Assembly (NCBI GenBank): GCA_022113835.1
Contig: JAILWY010000013.1
Location: forward strand, 16,862,501 to 16,926,500
Direction of reading: 5' to 3'
DNA from: Atopsyche davidsoni
Lineage: Eukaryota > Arthropoda > Insecta > Trichoptera > Hydrobiosidae
Length of the DNA: 64,000 bases
Shown here: positions 1 through 10,494 of the stretch, one piece after another
Numbering within the stretch: position 1 is the first letter of the stretch
How the letters are laid out: every line of letters starts with the position of its first letter
Notes under the pieces: model-generated
What the model saw: only the letters and a program-made list of their open reading frames with translations
What the model was told of the DNA's origin: nothing
Database searches by the model: none
Position numbers and translations under genes: made by a program

Positions 1-2366
1 ATGATGGTATTATTTTAAGAAATATTTACTACATTATATTAGTTTATCGCTTAGTAATAGAAACTGAAGACGTAGTTGGCAAATCTACTGAATACGCAAA
101 TATTTAATATGCCTGTAATGAGAAGTTACATTATATGTTCGTCAAAGGCGTGACTTGTCATTTATTATTACAACGTGTATTTATTCCACCTTGAAGTATC
201 GTATAAATATTTTATAGGTTTGTTTGTTCCCTTTTGTAGTAGTGAATAGTCGTATACTAGTTGGAGCCGCATTGATTCTAACGACGCTCGTATTATATTG
301 TGAACTTAGCAAATAACCAATTAATGCAAAATTTTACGTAAACGGCTTATCACAGGTAATATTATGTTTCCTTTGTGATCTCCGAGTAATGATGACTCGC
401 ATTTCAATAGAAAGATGATATGTGCGGTAAGCGCGTTAGTTACTGAAATCATTTGGAATAGCTGGGGTGCGAAGCTAACTTAAGCTTTATGAGATGCTCG
501 AATAGACTCTCAGAAGATCGGATCGCATTGAATATCACTTTGATAATATCGAAAGGGTCGACTGAAGCGTGCGAAATGTGGTATCGCACCTATCTCCCGT
601 GCCGACTGAGTCGTCAACTGTGCGTCAAAGTCAGGACGGGAAAATCAGCTACAACCTTCGCTTAAAGTTTGACATACCTCTTGTTGCACATCCGTTAACT
701 GTCAAATCAAAGTAGTTAACTTAGCACAAAAACAAATCAAATCAACATTGCATATGAACAGTTTGAGCAGTAGCTTCGTTGTGATTAAAAAAATAATTAC
801 GATATCGAAAAAATTTCTTTTTGAAATGTTTTCGTGGATTGTCCAGTTAAAAACCTACCAAAATAACAGTCAGTAATTTCTGTACCTTATGTGTACTTAA
901 TATCTAACGGTAATCGTTCTGTCCAACCTGGAAAAATAATAAATTTGTTACTTATATATATATAATATTTAAAAAATATTTTTAAATAGAAGTATATCTG
1001 TTTGGTTAAAACCGTCTCACCAAATTTTTCGATTATATTGTAAATCGAATTGAAATTTGAAAATTCGATAAGAGAGACATCGTAAGATATGTGAGTTTAT
1101 TTTTATGTAAAGTTTTTATTTAAAAAATACTGATAAGTTTGCGAAGACCGATGCTTAAATTTTCTCGCTATTATTTTCATTAGCACAATAAAAACGCGTA
1201 AAAAGCAGAGCTTCGGTAAATGGTGCATAGATAAAATAGAACGAAAAAGCCCGGAGGCGCCGGCTCCCTGCGCGGCTTTCTTCCTTCAGCCGGCACCGAT
1301 AGAAGCCGACATAAGAAAAAAAGTTAATTCGGCCATGTGACGCTCGGCTGCGTACTTTACGACTACAGGTAAACCTGAGGCCCTTATTTATTTTATAGGG
1401 TACCGCTATAAAATAGCGGGCAGGCGAGCCTTGTAGGTTTTTTTATCTCCCGGATTTCCAATGGCGGGCCGGCTGATGCACGGCCGGGCGGCTCCACACG
1501 GCTCCACTGCTCGGTACATCTCCTTGACTGTGAGCCTCATTGAATTTAATAAATTACTAACGATGAGGCAAGCGGACAATTCCGCGTCGTTTTTTCTTTT
1601 TTGTGTATTTTTGTTTCGGCAGTAAAGTCACTCAGTTTAAAAATAATACTTAAATATAAACCGCAAAATACATTATCGTTAGATGAACCAAATATAATAA
1701 CCCATTGGAGCATAGTTTTGTATAATATATTCGGTGTTCAAAAATAACAACATAACTTAAAATTATTTGAAATCCTCTGACCTCCGGCTTTCTTTTTGTG
1801 AAATAATGAACATATGCTTAGTCAAAATATCCTTAAAACCCATAAAACGTCGCGCAGGTCCGCCCGTGTGGGCGCGCCTCCTCGGAGCCGCAGCTTTATG
1901 GAAGTCCGCGGCACAAACAAAGACATCGAGACCGAATGCGGCGCTTACATATTGAAGAAGCGAGCAGGGTCGGGCCGCGAAACGTGCGCCCGCAATTTAA
2001 AGGCGATGAACGGGTCGAACACTGCGCTGCTACCCGAGAAGAATTTTAACCAACAGGACTGCAATTATATTATAAAAATATTCCTCAAAATAAATATAAT
2101 GGCATTAAGTCTAGCCTTTAATAAATGTATGTGTCTAGTTTAAGTGTTATATTAAATTTGTAAATTTTTTTATGTCATGTCCATGTGGCATGTCCACTTT
2201 TATTTTTAATTTATCTACTGATTTTTTTAAAGACTTTGAAAATATTTTTTGTAAATGTTTTAAATAACAAAATAACGATCGTTTCACATGACATCCGATA
2301 AACAGCACAGTTTTTTATTACCAAAACACACCCAAAAAACTCAATAAATTTCACATTATATATATA
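1..2366. other. AT-rich non-coding stretch with two GC-rich islands
   Basis: No recognisable gene. Two GC-rich islands stand out, at about 1240-1510 and 1850-2000. The first contains a palindrome around a TATA-like core at 1403-1419 (CCGCTATAAAATAGCGG). An open frame of 109 codons at 1814-2143 overlaps the second island but resembles no family I know and is probably chance. Confidence 0.6.
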
Positions 2367-3110
2367 CTAGAAATGTAGCCCGTCACAGAATGACGTATTC
2401 GATGAACGATGCAATAGTGTTTAAACATATGTTTGGCTGACAATAATATGAATTTAATGAATTGCTATCATTTTGTACCATCAGTTGGATGAAGGTGCGA
2501 AATTCTGTGATATATTTGGCCTGGAAGTAGAGTGGCCCTGATTCTGCCACTGGACCTGTTAATTTAGCTCCCATTGATGCAAAAGATATACTGTTATTGT
2601 ATGATCTTATTTTTCTTTTGAAATTTCCATTATAAATATTTTCTAGATTTGACATAATATCCTTTAAATATACTGGGTAAAAAGGCCTTGCTGGTAGTTT
2701 CACTTTACCTTTGTGACAGCAATCGTTGAACTTTCCATCTGATGGTTTTTCTGCTTGAAAATGTAAAGCATTGTAGAATCGACAGGTCACATTCATTAAT
2801 ACACAATTGTGTGCAGTAATCTATATCAAACGCTCCTGTGTGAGTTGTCTGATTGTTTTTTCTGTTTCTGTTTATCTCGATGTGGATACACGCACTCGCA
2901 TTTAAGACAAACGCAGCGTTCGCTGTGCATCAGTTTCTTTTTGTCTTGAGGTCGATGCGCGTACTCGAATTTTAAGATGACGCTGCTCATGTTTTCCTTC
3001 CAATTCATTGCTTGACATTTCTGTCACATTTCGTGTCACAATCAACGCATCACTTTCACTGCACTGTTCATTATTTGATGCAGTCTTTATCACGTTCAAT
3101 TGTGGAATTC
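2367..3110 (-). mobile_element. Helitron fragment, family A, N-terminal part
   Basis: The minus-strand 3' end is a CTAG (2367-2370) followed by T, as expected for a Helitron inserted between A and T. The bases just inside read GACGGGCTACATTT on the minus strand. The body encodes the N-terminal region of a Helitron replicase-helicase. I could not fix the 5' end; 3110 is where protein similarity fades. The sequence differs from the more common Helitron family elsewhere in the window. Confidence 0.6.
2383..3100 (-). pseudogene. Helitron Rep/helicase protein, N-terminal pseudogene
   Basis: The minus strand encodes pieces of the N-terminal region of a Helitron protein. From 2796 down to 2383 it reads a zinc-finger-like segment with CRFYNALHF followed by CCHKGKVKLP, then SYNNSISFASMGAKL. 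This order (Cys-rich segment, KVKLP, FASMGAK) is characteristic of Helitron proteins upstream of the HUH Rep domain. A charged N-terminal piece with RVRASTSRQKETDAQR lies at about 2902-3099 in other frames, so frameshifts separate the parts. After FASMGAKL the similarity stops. The Rep and helicase domains are absent, so the fragment cannot transpose by itself. Confidence 0.65.
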
Positions 3111-4019
3111 TTTTTGAATTACGTTTGCTGTGCGTAGACGGTGTTAACCGTTAATGTTAACCATAAAATGAAACATACACACACACAATGGATAGTATTA
3201 CAGTAGATTATGTAGTATGATTAAATTAACACTTACATATTATCTATTCAATTTTATTTCAAAACTAATATAACTAAAATAATTATGAAATCGCATCAAA
3301 AACATTACAAGATGCACGTCCCACGGAGCAAGCGCGCTGGTCGCGGGGCGGGGCCACGCGGCGGGGGACGGCGGGAGTTTTTCCTGCCGGTGAATCCCTT
3401 CGCGCCTTTTGTTCCAGTGGAATGTTAATTGCCATTGTGCTATTTTAGCAGTTTGTCATTTAAATCCGGTAGCAATTGGGCAGTAAATCACGGCAGATTA
3501 GCATTCATTGGTAAATACGGCATTTGACCGTAAAATGTATGGATCGATTGCCGCTGGCCAGAGCCCGCGCGCTCTGCGCTGACGTCCACCCGCCCTGTTC
3601 ATCGCATGCATGCTATTTGTTTTCTATCAAACATAACAAATCCTTATTTATGACAATGAACCGTTCATTTTTTCTGAGATTTTATTTACGTTAAATGAAC
3701 ACAATTTTATAACATTATGCTAATCTTGTCTTCAATAGTATAAATAGTCGATAAAAAGTAACACATTACCAATTACACATTAAAAAAATTACCAAAAAGT
3801 ACAAATATACACAACGAACTTATTGTTTTCATAGAACTGAAAAAACCTCTGTTGTATCGTTTTGACTGATTTGAATTTTTACGATTAGAAGTTGAAATCA
3901 TTGATTTTTTTTATTTGAGAAACAAATGCATCACGAGCTGGAAAATGTTTCTCGTTCAAATGTGCAGAAATACACCAAAAATATTTTGTTATAATTTTTT
4001 TTTATTAAAATTTACGTAA
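3111..4019. other. Non-coding stretch with GC-rich patches
   Basis: No gene seen. GC-rich patches lie at about 3315-3400 and 3555-3610, the second including a CRE-like TGACGTC. A short (CA)n run lies near 3178-3187. The moderate-GC stretch 3420-3610 lacks stop-free frames and any repeat copy in this window, so a regulatory role is possible but unproven. Confidence 0.5.
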
Positions 4020-4131
4020 CGGCCTCGCCTTGCTCTTGCGGAGCTACCGTCGAGGGCGGGCCGCTGCACCGGGCGCGGGGCGCGAGTTGCTGGGCGCGGG
4101 GGGAGGGTGCGGGGGGAGGGACGCTGGGCGC

Positions 4132-4243
4132 CCCTGCACCCCTCCCCCGCGCCCCTCCCCCGCGCCCCTCCCCCGCGCCCTTGCACCCGCGCCCCGCGCC
4201 CCTCCCCCGCGCCCCGCGCCCCTCCCCCGCGCCCCGCGCCTCG
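4132..4243 (+). repeat. GC-rich minisatellite (C-rich, about 15-bp unit)
   Basis: Imperfect tandem copies of a CCCCTCCCCCGCG-type unit, with a GCCCCGCG variant. Overlapping open frames exist here on both strands, but they only reflect the absence of A/T-rich stop codons in the repeat. The G-rich minus strand has runs of G suited to G-quadruplex formation. Confidence 0.85.
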
Positions 4244-4249
4244 CTTGCA

Positions 4250-4917
4250 CACCGGAGTTGCGGCGTTTTTACGCAGTGCGACACGGAGGCTGGGGCGCGA
4301 GCTCTCACCTGACGCCTTCAGCTAAGACGGAGTCACTAATCTACGTTACGTAAATTAACGAGACGCCGACGGAGTAGCAACACAGTAGCGGTGTAAGCCG
4401 CTTGTCGGAGAGGCGAAAGATGAGATTAAGGATTAAATACACGCTGTGATTCGCGGTATATTAGGTTTGGGTGGATTATTTTACGCGCAGGTATCTTTAT
4501 ATTAATATTTATCAAATTTTATACTTTTGTTTTAATCGCGCTACTTCTGCATTTATACTTTTTCCCCTCAATTTATTAAATTTTGCGCATACTGTAATTT
4601 TCCGTGGTAATAAATTACAAAGATAAATAAATTATGTTAGCACAACGTTCAGATTAATGAAAATTATTAACAAAATTGATTCATTTATTTAAAGGAGAGT
4701 TAATTAACCAATAAAATTGACATAACTTGATAAATATACTGTAGTATATGTATGATACTGAGAATCTTGGTAAAAGCTTTTTTAATTTGAAAAAAAATAT
4801 TTCAATCTAAAACATTGTAAGAAGGTACGTTTTATTTTAAATAAATACTGTCGAATTTTTTTTCTAATAAATTATTCAATACTCTAGCTCACTGATTTAG
4901 GCATATTTATAAATGTA
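4250..4917. other. AT-rich non-coding stretch
   Basis: I see no gene and no repeat family. The first 180 bases continue the GC-rich neighbourhood of the minisatellite; the remainder is very AT-rich up to the Helitron end. Confidence 0.5.
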
Positions 4918-6112
4918 CTAGCGGATACCCGGCGCATGCTACAACGCTAAATAAAGATATAAAATACATTTTTTATTTGTTAAAAAAAAAGGAAATTTTG
5001 TTTATTTATTAACATTTTTATCTTAATGCTAGCGGATAAACAATATAGCGAGTTTTTTCGTTAGGTGTGTAAACATAAAGATTTTTCGGCTTTCTGACCC
5101 ATCTGAAATCGATTGATTTCATCGTTTCGATTTGAAAGCTCAAGCACTGCCATGTCACTACCTTTGTTAACATATTTGCATTGTACTTAATGGACTTCAC
5201 GGAGTTGCAGTATTTCACATTAAAATGTTTTTGACAGTATTGGACTATATGAAACAATCCATATGTTATCAATGTCAATATCAACGTTTCTCAATTTAAT
5301 GGTGGTGTTGAATCCTCCATCTTCTGGCTTTCGTCGTCTGTATTTCGGATATCCATCCTCACCAGTTTGAGTTTCATTAATCAAATCGCGTGAATATCTT
5401 TTCGTGCAAGGCGACTTCATATTCAATGCTCCGCATGGGCCGTGCATCATGTTCTTACAAACAACGTCAAAAAGTATCGGATCTTCAAGTTGATTCGGTA
5501 GTTCAGCAGATATAACACTATCGATTTAAAATTGTGCTGTAATCCTCGTTTTTGCCATTCAATCGAATACATCTAGCATTGCACTTCACCGTACATATGA
5601 TTTTTTATCGTGAGATCCATGAGTTTTTTTTTGAAAACTCTAGCTGTCAGATCTTGTGATGCGATGACTGACCAAGCGATAGCAAATCTTTGATTTACGA
5701 TCAAGCAGGATTGTACGTTAATGTGATGAAAAGATCTGACAGTTCGGAGTTATTTTTTTTGCTGTTGTTGTGGCAGCCTGCATTATACAACGGCAGCGTC
5801 ATACTAATCTTAACAAACATCCAGATCACTGTTTTTTTGTTGGCAGCCTGCATATACGCGAAAATGTTACTGTTCCTTTTTTTTTTAAAGTATTCGCTAC
5901 CGCAAAATATTGAAACTTTTGTATGGGAAATGTCGAAAATCTATTTAATTAAATATACCGAATTTGATTATTAATCGTTAAATTTAAGCCTATAACCACT
6001 TCAATACTATTGGGTTTCAAATGAATCCTGTTTGGGGCACATCGGTTCGATGGTTTTAAATTTAGCGCAGCCACGCTGGTTTTTTTGAGTTTGTGTTTTA
6101 TTTTTTTTTAGA
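4918..6112 (-). mobile_element. Helitron remnant B1 (minus)
   Basis: Minus-strand Helitron with both ends visible. The 3' end is CTAG at 4918-4921, preceded inward by the conserved GCCGGGTATCCG block; the 5' end is TC (plus GA at 6111-6112). Insertion is between A and T. Seven elements in this window share the 3' end. This copy is about 1.2 kb and carries only a short Rep segment fused to the helicase tail. It belongs to the 5' subfamily whose start reads on through AAAACACAAACTCAAAA. Confidence 0.8.
5018..5450 (-). pseudogene. Helitron Rep segment fused to helicase C-terminus, pseudogene
   Basis: The minus strand from 5450 reads HGPCGALN, then LINETQTGEDGYPKYRRR, then RNVDIDID, which is the Rep-proximal part of Helitron proteins. 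A frameshift near 5250 is needed to continue into YCNSVKSIKY, the area of Rep motif 3. The paired-tyrosine segment is scrambled here. Right after it comes the C-terminal tail of the helicase, PKNLYVYTPNEKTRYIVYPL, ending at a stop at 5018. The whole Pif1-type helicase core is missing. The same junction occurs in B5 and B6, so the deletion predates their spread. Confidence 0.75.
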
Positions 6113-7559
6113 TGATTATCATAAAACAGAGGACGCGAATTCTAAAATCATCAAGACTGAGACACCCGCCGTGACGATCACGAAGCATATTTTAGGCACG
6201 TATTTTTATATAAAAAACTGAAATATAACGTTTACTGCATGTCAAAATTTAAGTTGAATCCTTGTTAACAATTGCATTAATTTCTCATTTTATTTTGTTT
6301 TTACACGGAGCTATTATAAGGAAATGTAAAGTTATGTATTTATTATAAGGAATTTTTTTTTAATAGCTGATGAAGATATTTTTTGTGAAATTAGAACCGT
6401 CACATCATTTATTAAAGTTCTATTGGTATATTTTAAAGCAAATAACTTCGTAACATATTAATCATAAATTATCTTTCTAATTGTCATCTTGTATCATTTT
6501 TTTGCTCACAATTTGTTTGAATATTCACGACCGTCCGAATAGAGTATTCGATAAAACTCATTGTTTCATAAAATATCAATACAACTTCATAAATTATAAC
6601 ACGTTTTTTATTCAATCAATATTTCAAGTAAAAATTTAAAGGACGGTTTTTGTTTTGTAACTTGCATGAGCTATAAAAGGTGTTGATAAAACAGAGAAAG
6701 CAATTCGCACACTGCAGGACGCAATAAGGAATAATGGCGCATAAACAAGCCCCGCCGGATGCACTATCTTCCCGATTCTCTCACTAATGCAATTCTGTAC
6801 CGGAACTGGCGAGGACTGCCCTCTGGCGCTAGTGGAATCAATTTGCTACCCCTCCGGATCTCGAACAACCCCCGACCGACCTAGAGCCGCCCCCTCATAA
6901 TTACCCCACTTATTTGAAGACTGAGCACTTTTGGCTTAACCGCATCAAGGTTGCAAATGAAAATGTCTGCACGTCCTGTTACCCAATTTTTTTTTTTAAA
7001 ATCTCAATATTTAAACAATCAATATGAAACTGACCTTTTTCTCAAATGGAAAAATACATATTGTTTGTTAACAAAGAGCGTTTTTATATAGTAGTAGATT
7101 ATTTATTTTCTTATACTGCTATCGTTAGTATTATCGAGATTATTGAATGAAACCAGTTGCTCATATAATTCATCTCAAGAAATTTTGTGAAGGAAAAAAA
7201 AAAACCTTTTCAAATATAATTTACGTCCACGATTGGCATTTTTGAGAATCACGAATATTTTCAATGAGAGTCTTTTTTGTAGTTATTTCTTATTTAAAAA
7301 TTAATATTTCTGAGAAGAACTGTCTGTATTATAATATGTAATACCGTTAGATAAAACGTTATCATGGATAGAGTTTTAATGAATTCCAGGTATTCACATC
7401 ATAAAATATTTTATTCAATTTGATTTTCACAAATCATATTCAATTTTCTTTGAAATCAGAGCTAATGCTGATTTCAAAAAATCAAGCCTATTTTGAAAAT
7501 ATGATGGTTGTCCACGTGATGTTTTTTTTTAATGTTCACTATAAAAATGAAGAATACAT
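6113..7559. other. AT-rich non-coding stretch
   Basis: No gene recognised. One more GC-rich patch lies at about 6710-6900. The remainder is AT-rich with homopolymer runs. Confidence 0.5.
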
Positions 7560-7735
7560 TATTTAATTTTAAATAATAAGTAAAATACTAAATAGTTTGA
7601 TAATGCCAACGTGAAAGGTTGGCGAAACCGGTCACCAATAAAAATCTATGTGTGGAAAAATCACTCAAGTATTTTAGTTATTCTTTAAAATATCAAAATG
7701 GATTTCCACCAAGTACTCTCTGCCAAAAATACTGA
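7560..7735 (+). repeat. Hammerhead-like repeat, family 2, copy a
   Basis: Copy of a repeat found at least five times in the window. At 7597-7633 it reads TTGATAA, an extra T, stem GCCAAC with loop GTGAAAG and stem GTTGGC, then GAAA, then the palindrome ACCGGT and C. This is the order of a hammerhead ribozyme core (CUGANGA, stem II, GAAA, stem III, cleavage base). Position 3 and position 8 of the core differ from consensus, so this copy is probably inactive. Left of the core a degraded inverted copy of the tail is suspected (about 7560-7592). Such motifs are known from Penelope-like retroelements. Confidence 0.55.
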
Positions 7736-9368
7736 ATTATTACAATATTTAATAATTTTTTTGACGAATGTAATCAATAAACCTAATTTTTTAAAAAACC
7801 TAAGAATTGTTTTACTTTGAGAAGAGATTCAATTCGTGGAAATCACTTCAATCAAACAAAAATTTGCTAATATTTAACATTACAACCTTTTTAAAGTATA
7901 AAAAATCCAAGATATGCCATTAAAACATTTTGTGAATTACTCTTGAGGTTATGTTTACAGTGAATAAATTTTCTTCCGGCTTTCTTTTGACCTTTCCGGT
8001 CAAAGAAAACAACTCGGTTGAAAAATTTGTTTCAATGTTTTTTTCACATTTATCGAATTTCATATATTTGTTATTTTGATATCATTAAAAACATCATATT
8101 TTATAACATTAAGATCTACCTAAAAAAATAGGGTTCTTCTCCGGTAGTTGATTAAAATAGGATTTTTTTCTAAAATGTTTTTCTATTTTATTTATTGTTC
8201 TATATTTCTATCAGAAAACTATACAATTCGGAAATATATTAGTTGAAAAAAAAACAATTCAGAAATAAATTGAAAGACCGCGGGGGCTGGTTTGATAATT
8301 TGTTTTTGGTTGTAAAAATTTATAATAATACAAAAATAAATACTGAATTTTATTTTTTTATTTATCATAAGAGACAGAAAAAATACAATAGTACATTTAA
8401 AAATTATATTCATTGTGAATTAATTTCTCAAAAGACGAAGTAATAATATTCTAACAAAGTGAAAGAAGAACATTAGGTTGGAGTATGATTTTTTGAAATA
8501 TTCATTTTATTTTTTAAAATGATTTGTTTACCATCATTATTGTAGATGTGCTATGTATGTTAAATATTTAATAAACACAGTTATAATTAATACTTATTTC
8601 TAACTTCAATCACAAGTTAAAAATAAAGTTTATCAACTCTAACTCAGACCTAATATTCTCAATGTAAAATGTATTTTGTTTGCGTTTGGCTCTCATTTTT
8701 TTTGTATCACGGACAGAGCATATTTTATATTCGTAGTCGTTAAATACTCGTACTCAACGATATGATTTAAAATAAAATATATTTACAGTTCTATATTAAT
8801 ACACGTTTGGTTTTATTTCTATCACAATATTATACTTTCAACAAAACATTCACAAACACCTTTCAAGCTCCAGTGGGTGCCTATATGATACAGCAGACTG
8901 ACGCAATGTGCATTTAAACAAGTCCAGATAGGGATGGCAAATAATGCACGGATATGCTAAGCAGCCGTCAGCTGCACCGACAGGAGCAGACGCGCACGCC
9001 AGGGCCGGAGTCACTGGCTTGGGCTTTTAGCTTTACTCTCAAAGCGTTGACTTTTATGAGGAATATCTCTTATTCATTATGTACATAACTATTTACCATC
9101 GTGGTTTATCGTGTATTAATAAGAGAAACATTCAATTAACAACATATACAAGAGTGTCACGAAATATTTTCTAAATTTATATTTGTATTTTGTATCTATA
9201 TTTTTATTTTATATTAAATATAAATTATATATTATTATATATAAATACTAATCTTAGCCCAAAATATAATTCTAATCCTATTAAAAGGAATTGATACATA
9301 TTATAAAATTAGTTAAATTATAATTTTATTTGACAAAGACTTATTTAAAATAATTTTTCCATTATATA

Positions 9369-9371
<3 letters not shown>
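7736..9371. other. Very AT-rich non-coding stretch
   Basis: No gene. A small perfect hairpin (TTTGACC/GGTCAAA) lies near 7986-8004, and a GC-richer patch at about 8930-9030. The remainder is low-complexity A/T sequence in which open frames are short and uninformative. Confidence 0.5.

Positions 9372-9412
<41 letters not shown>
9372..9412. repeat. (AT)n microsatellite
   Basis: Alternating AT tract directly abutting the 5' TC end of Helitron B2. The Helitron itself begins TCTATATATATA, so tract and element end merge. Confidence 0.9.
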
Positions 9413-9415
<3 letters not shown>

Positions 9416-9780
9416 ATATATATAAAACACAAAAAATGTTTCTATGTCCGTCATAGGCTTTGAAACCATTTAAACGATGTGCCCCAAACCGGTTTCATTT
9501 GAAAGGCAATAATACGAAGAATCTTTGAGACTATTAAAACAATACATTAAACACATTCAGTCAATGAATTAAGTCAATTTTCGACATTTTCCATACAAAA
9601 TTTTTCAAAATCGACATTGTTCCTCGCAAAAAAATTGAAAAAAGAACATAGTGAAGATCGCGCATAAAACAAAATCACTATCTGTCATTCACAACAGAGA
9701 GTTTTATCATAGTGAGTTTGTCTGTTTATATATGGGATAAAAATTATTAAACATAAATATTCCTATTACAAGTTTAATTT

Positions 9781-10480
9781 ATGGATTATTATGCATATCG
9801 CATTATGATAATCAATCACATTTTAAAATGCAGTGAAGTGTTTCATCAGTTCATTGTTGACATGTACGCCAAAATTGAAATAGTGTTATTTATATCTGCT
9901 GAACTACCTAATCTACAAGAAGACGTTGTCTGCAAGAACATGATTCACGGCCCATGCGAAGCATTGAATATGAATGACGGAAAATGCACGAAAATATTAA
10001 AGATCCACCCGATTTGATTAATAAAACTCAAACTGGTAAGGATGGATATCCGAAACACAGACGACAATAGCCACCATTAAAGTAAGAAACGTTGATATTG
10101 ATTGAAGTACATATGCAAATATGTTAACAGTAATGAAGCTGTCTGCTGAATTCTTGGTTTCAGTTTTCAACTGTTCAACATCTTGCTGTTCATTTAAAAA
10201 ACGGTCAACGTGTTTATTTTACTGAATAAAAATGCCGAAGAATAAGCAGCACAGCCACAATAATTTTGCGAAAGCATTGCTGTATAATGATGCTCAAAAT
10301 AGAGTCAACTATCCAATTGAGTTTTTTAACTCTTTGGGACCATCTGGAATGCCACCCCACATCTTAACTTTAAAAGTTGGTTCACCATAGATGCTCATTC
10401 GCAACTTAGATCCACTTAAATTGTGCAACGGAACAAGACTTGCTGTTAAAAAACTATGGCCACGTAGTTAATGAAAAAAT
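9781..10480 (+). pseudogene. Helitron protein fragments (Rep-proximal and helicase)
   Basis: At 9781-10017 the plus strand encodes FHQFIVDMYAKIE, then ISAELPNLQEDVVCKNMIHG, then a shortened DGKCTK segment, all standard Helitron landmarks but with internal deletions between them. At about 10300-10470 another frame reads YPIEFFNSLGPSGMPPH, then ILTLKVGSP and LCNGTRLAVKKL. That second part is the Pif1-type helicase region before motif V/VI. Stops, frameshifts and deleted segments separate the pieces, so no protein is made. The hAT insertion follows 15 bases after the last helicase match. Confidence 0.7.
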
Positions 10481-10494
10481 CTTTGTATACACAC

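Noticed and set aside
1403..1419. TATA-box-like CCGCTATAAAATAGCGG as a promoter
   Set aside because: No downstream gene or initiator is evident; the palindrome alone is not enough.
4012..4353. Overlapping Pro/Arg/Gly-rich open frames on both strands
   Set aside because: They coincide with a GC-rich minisatellite that simply lacks stop codons.
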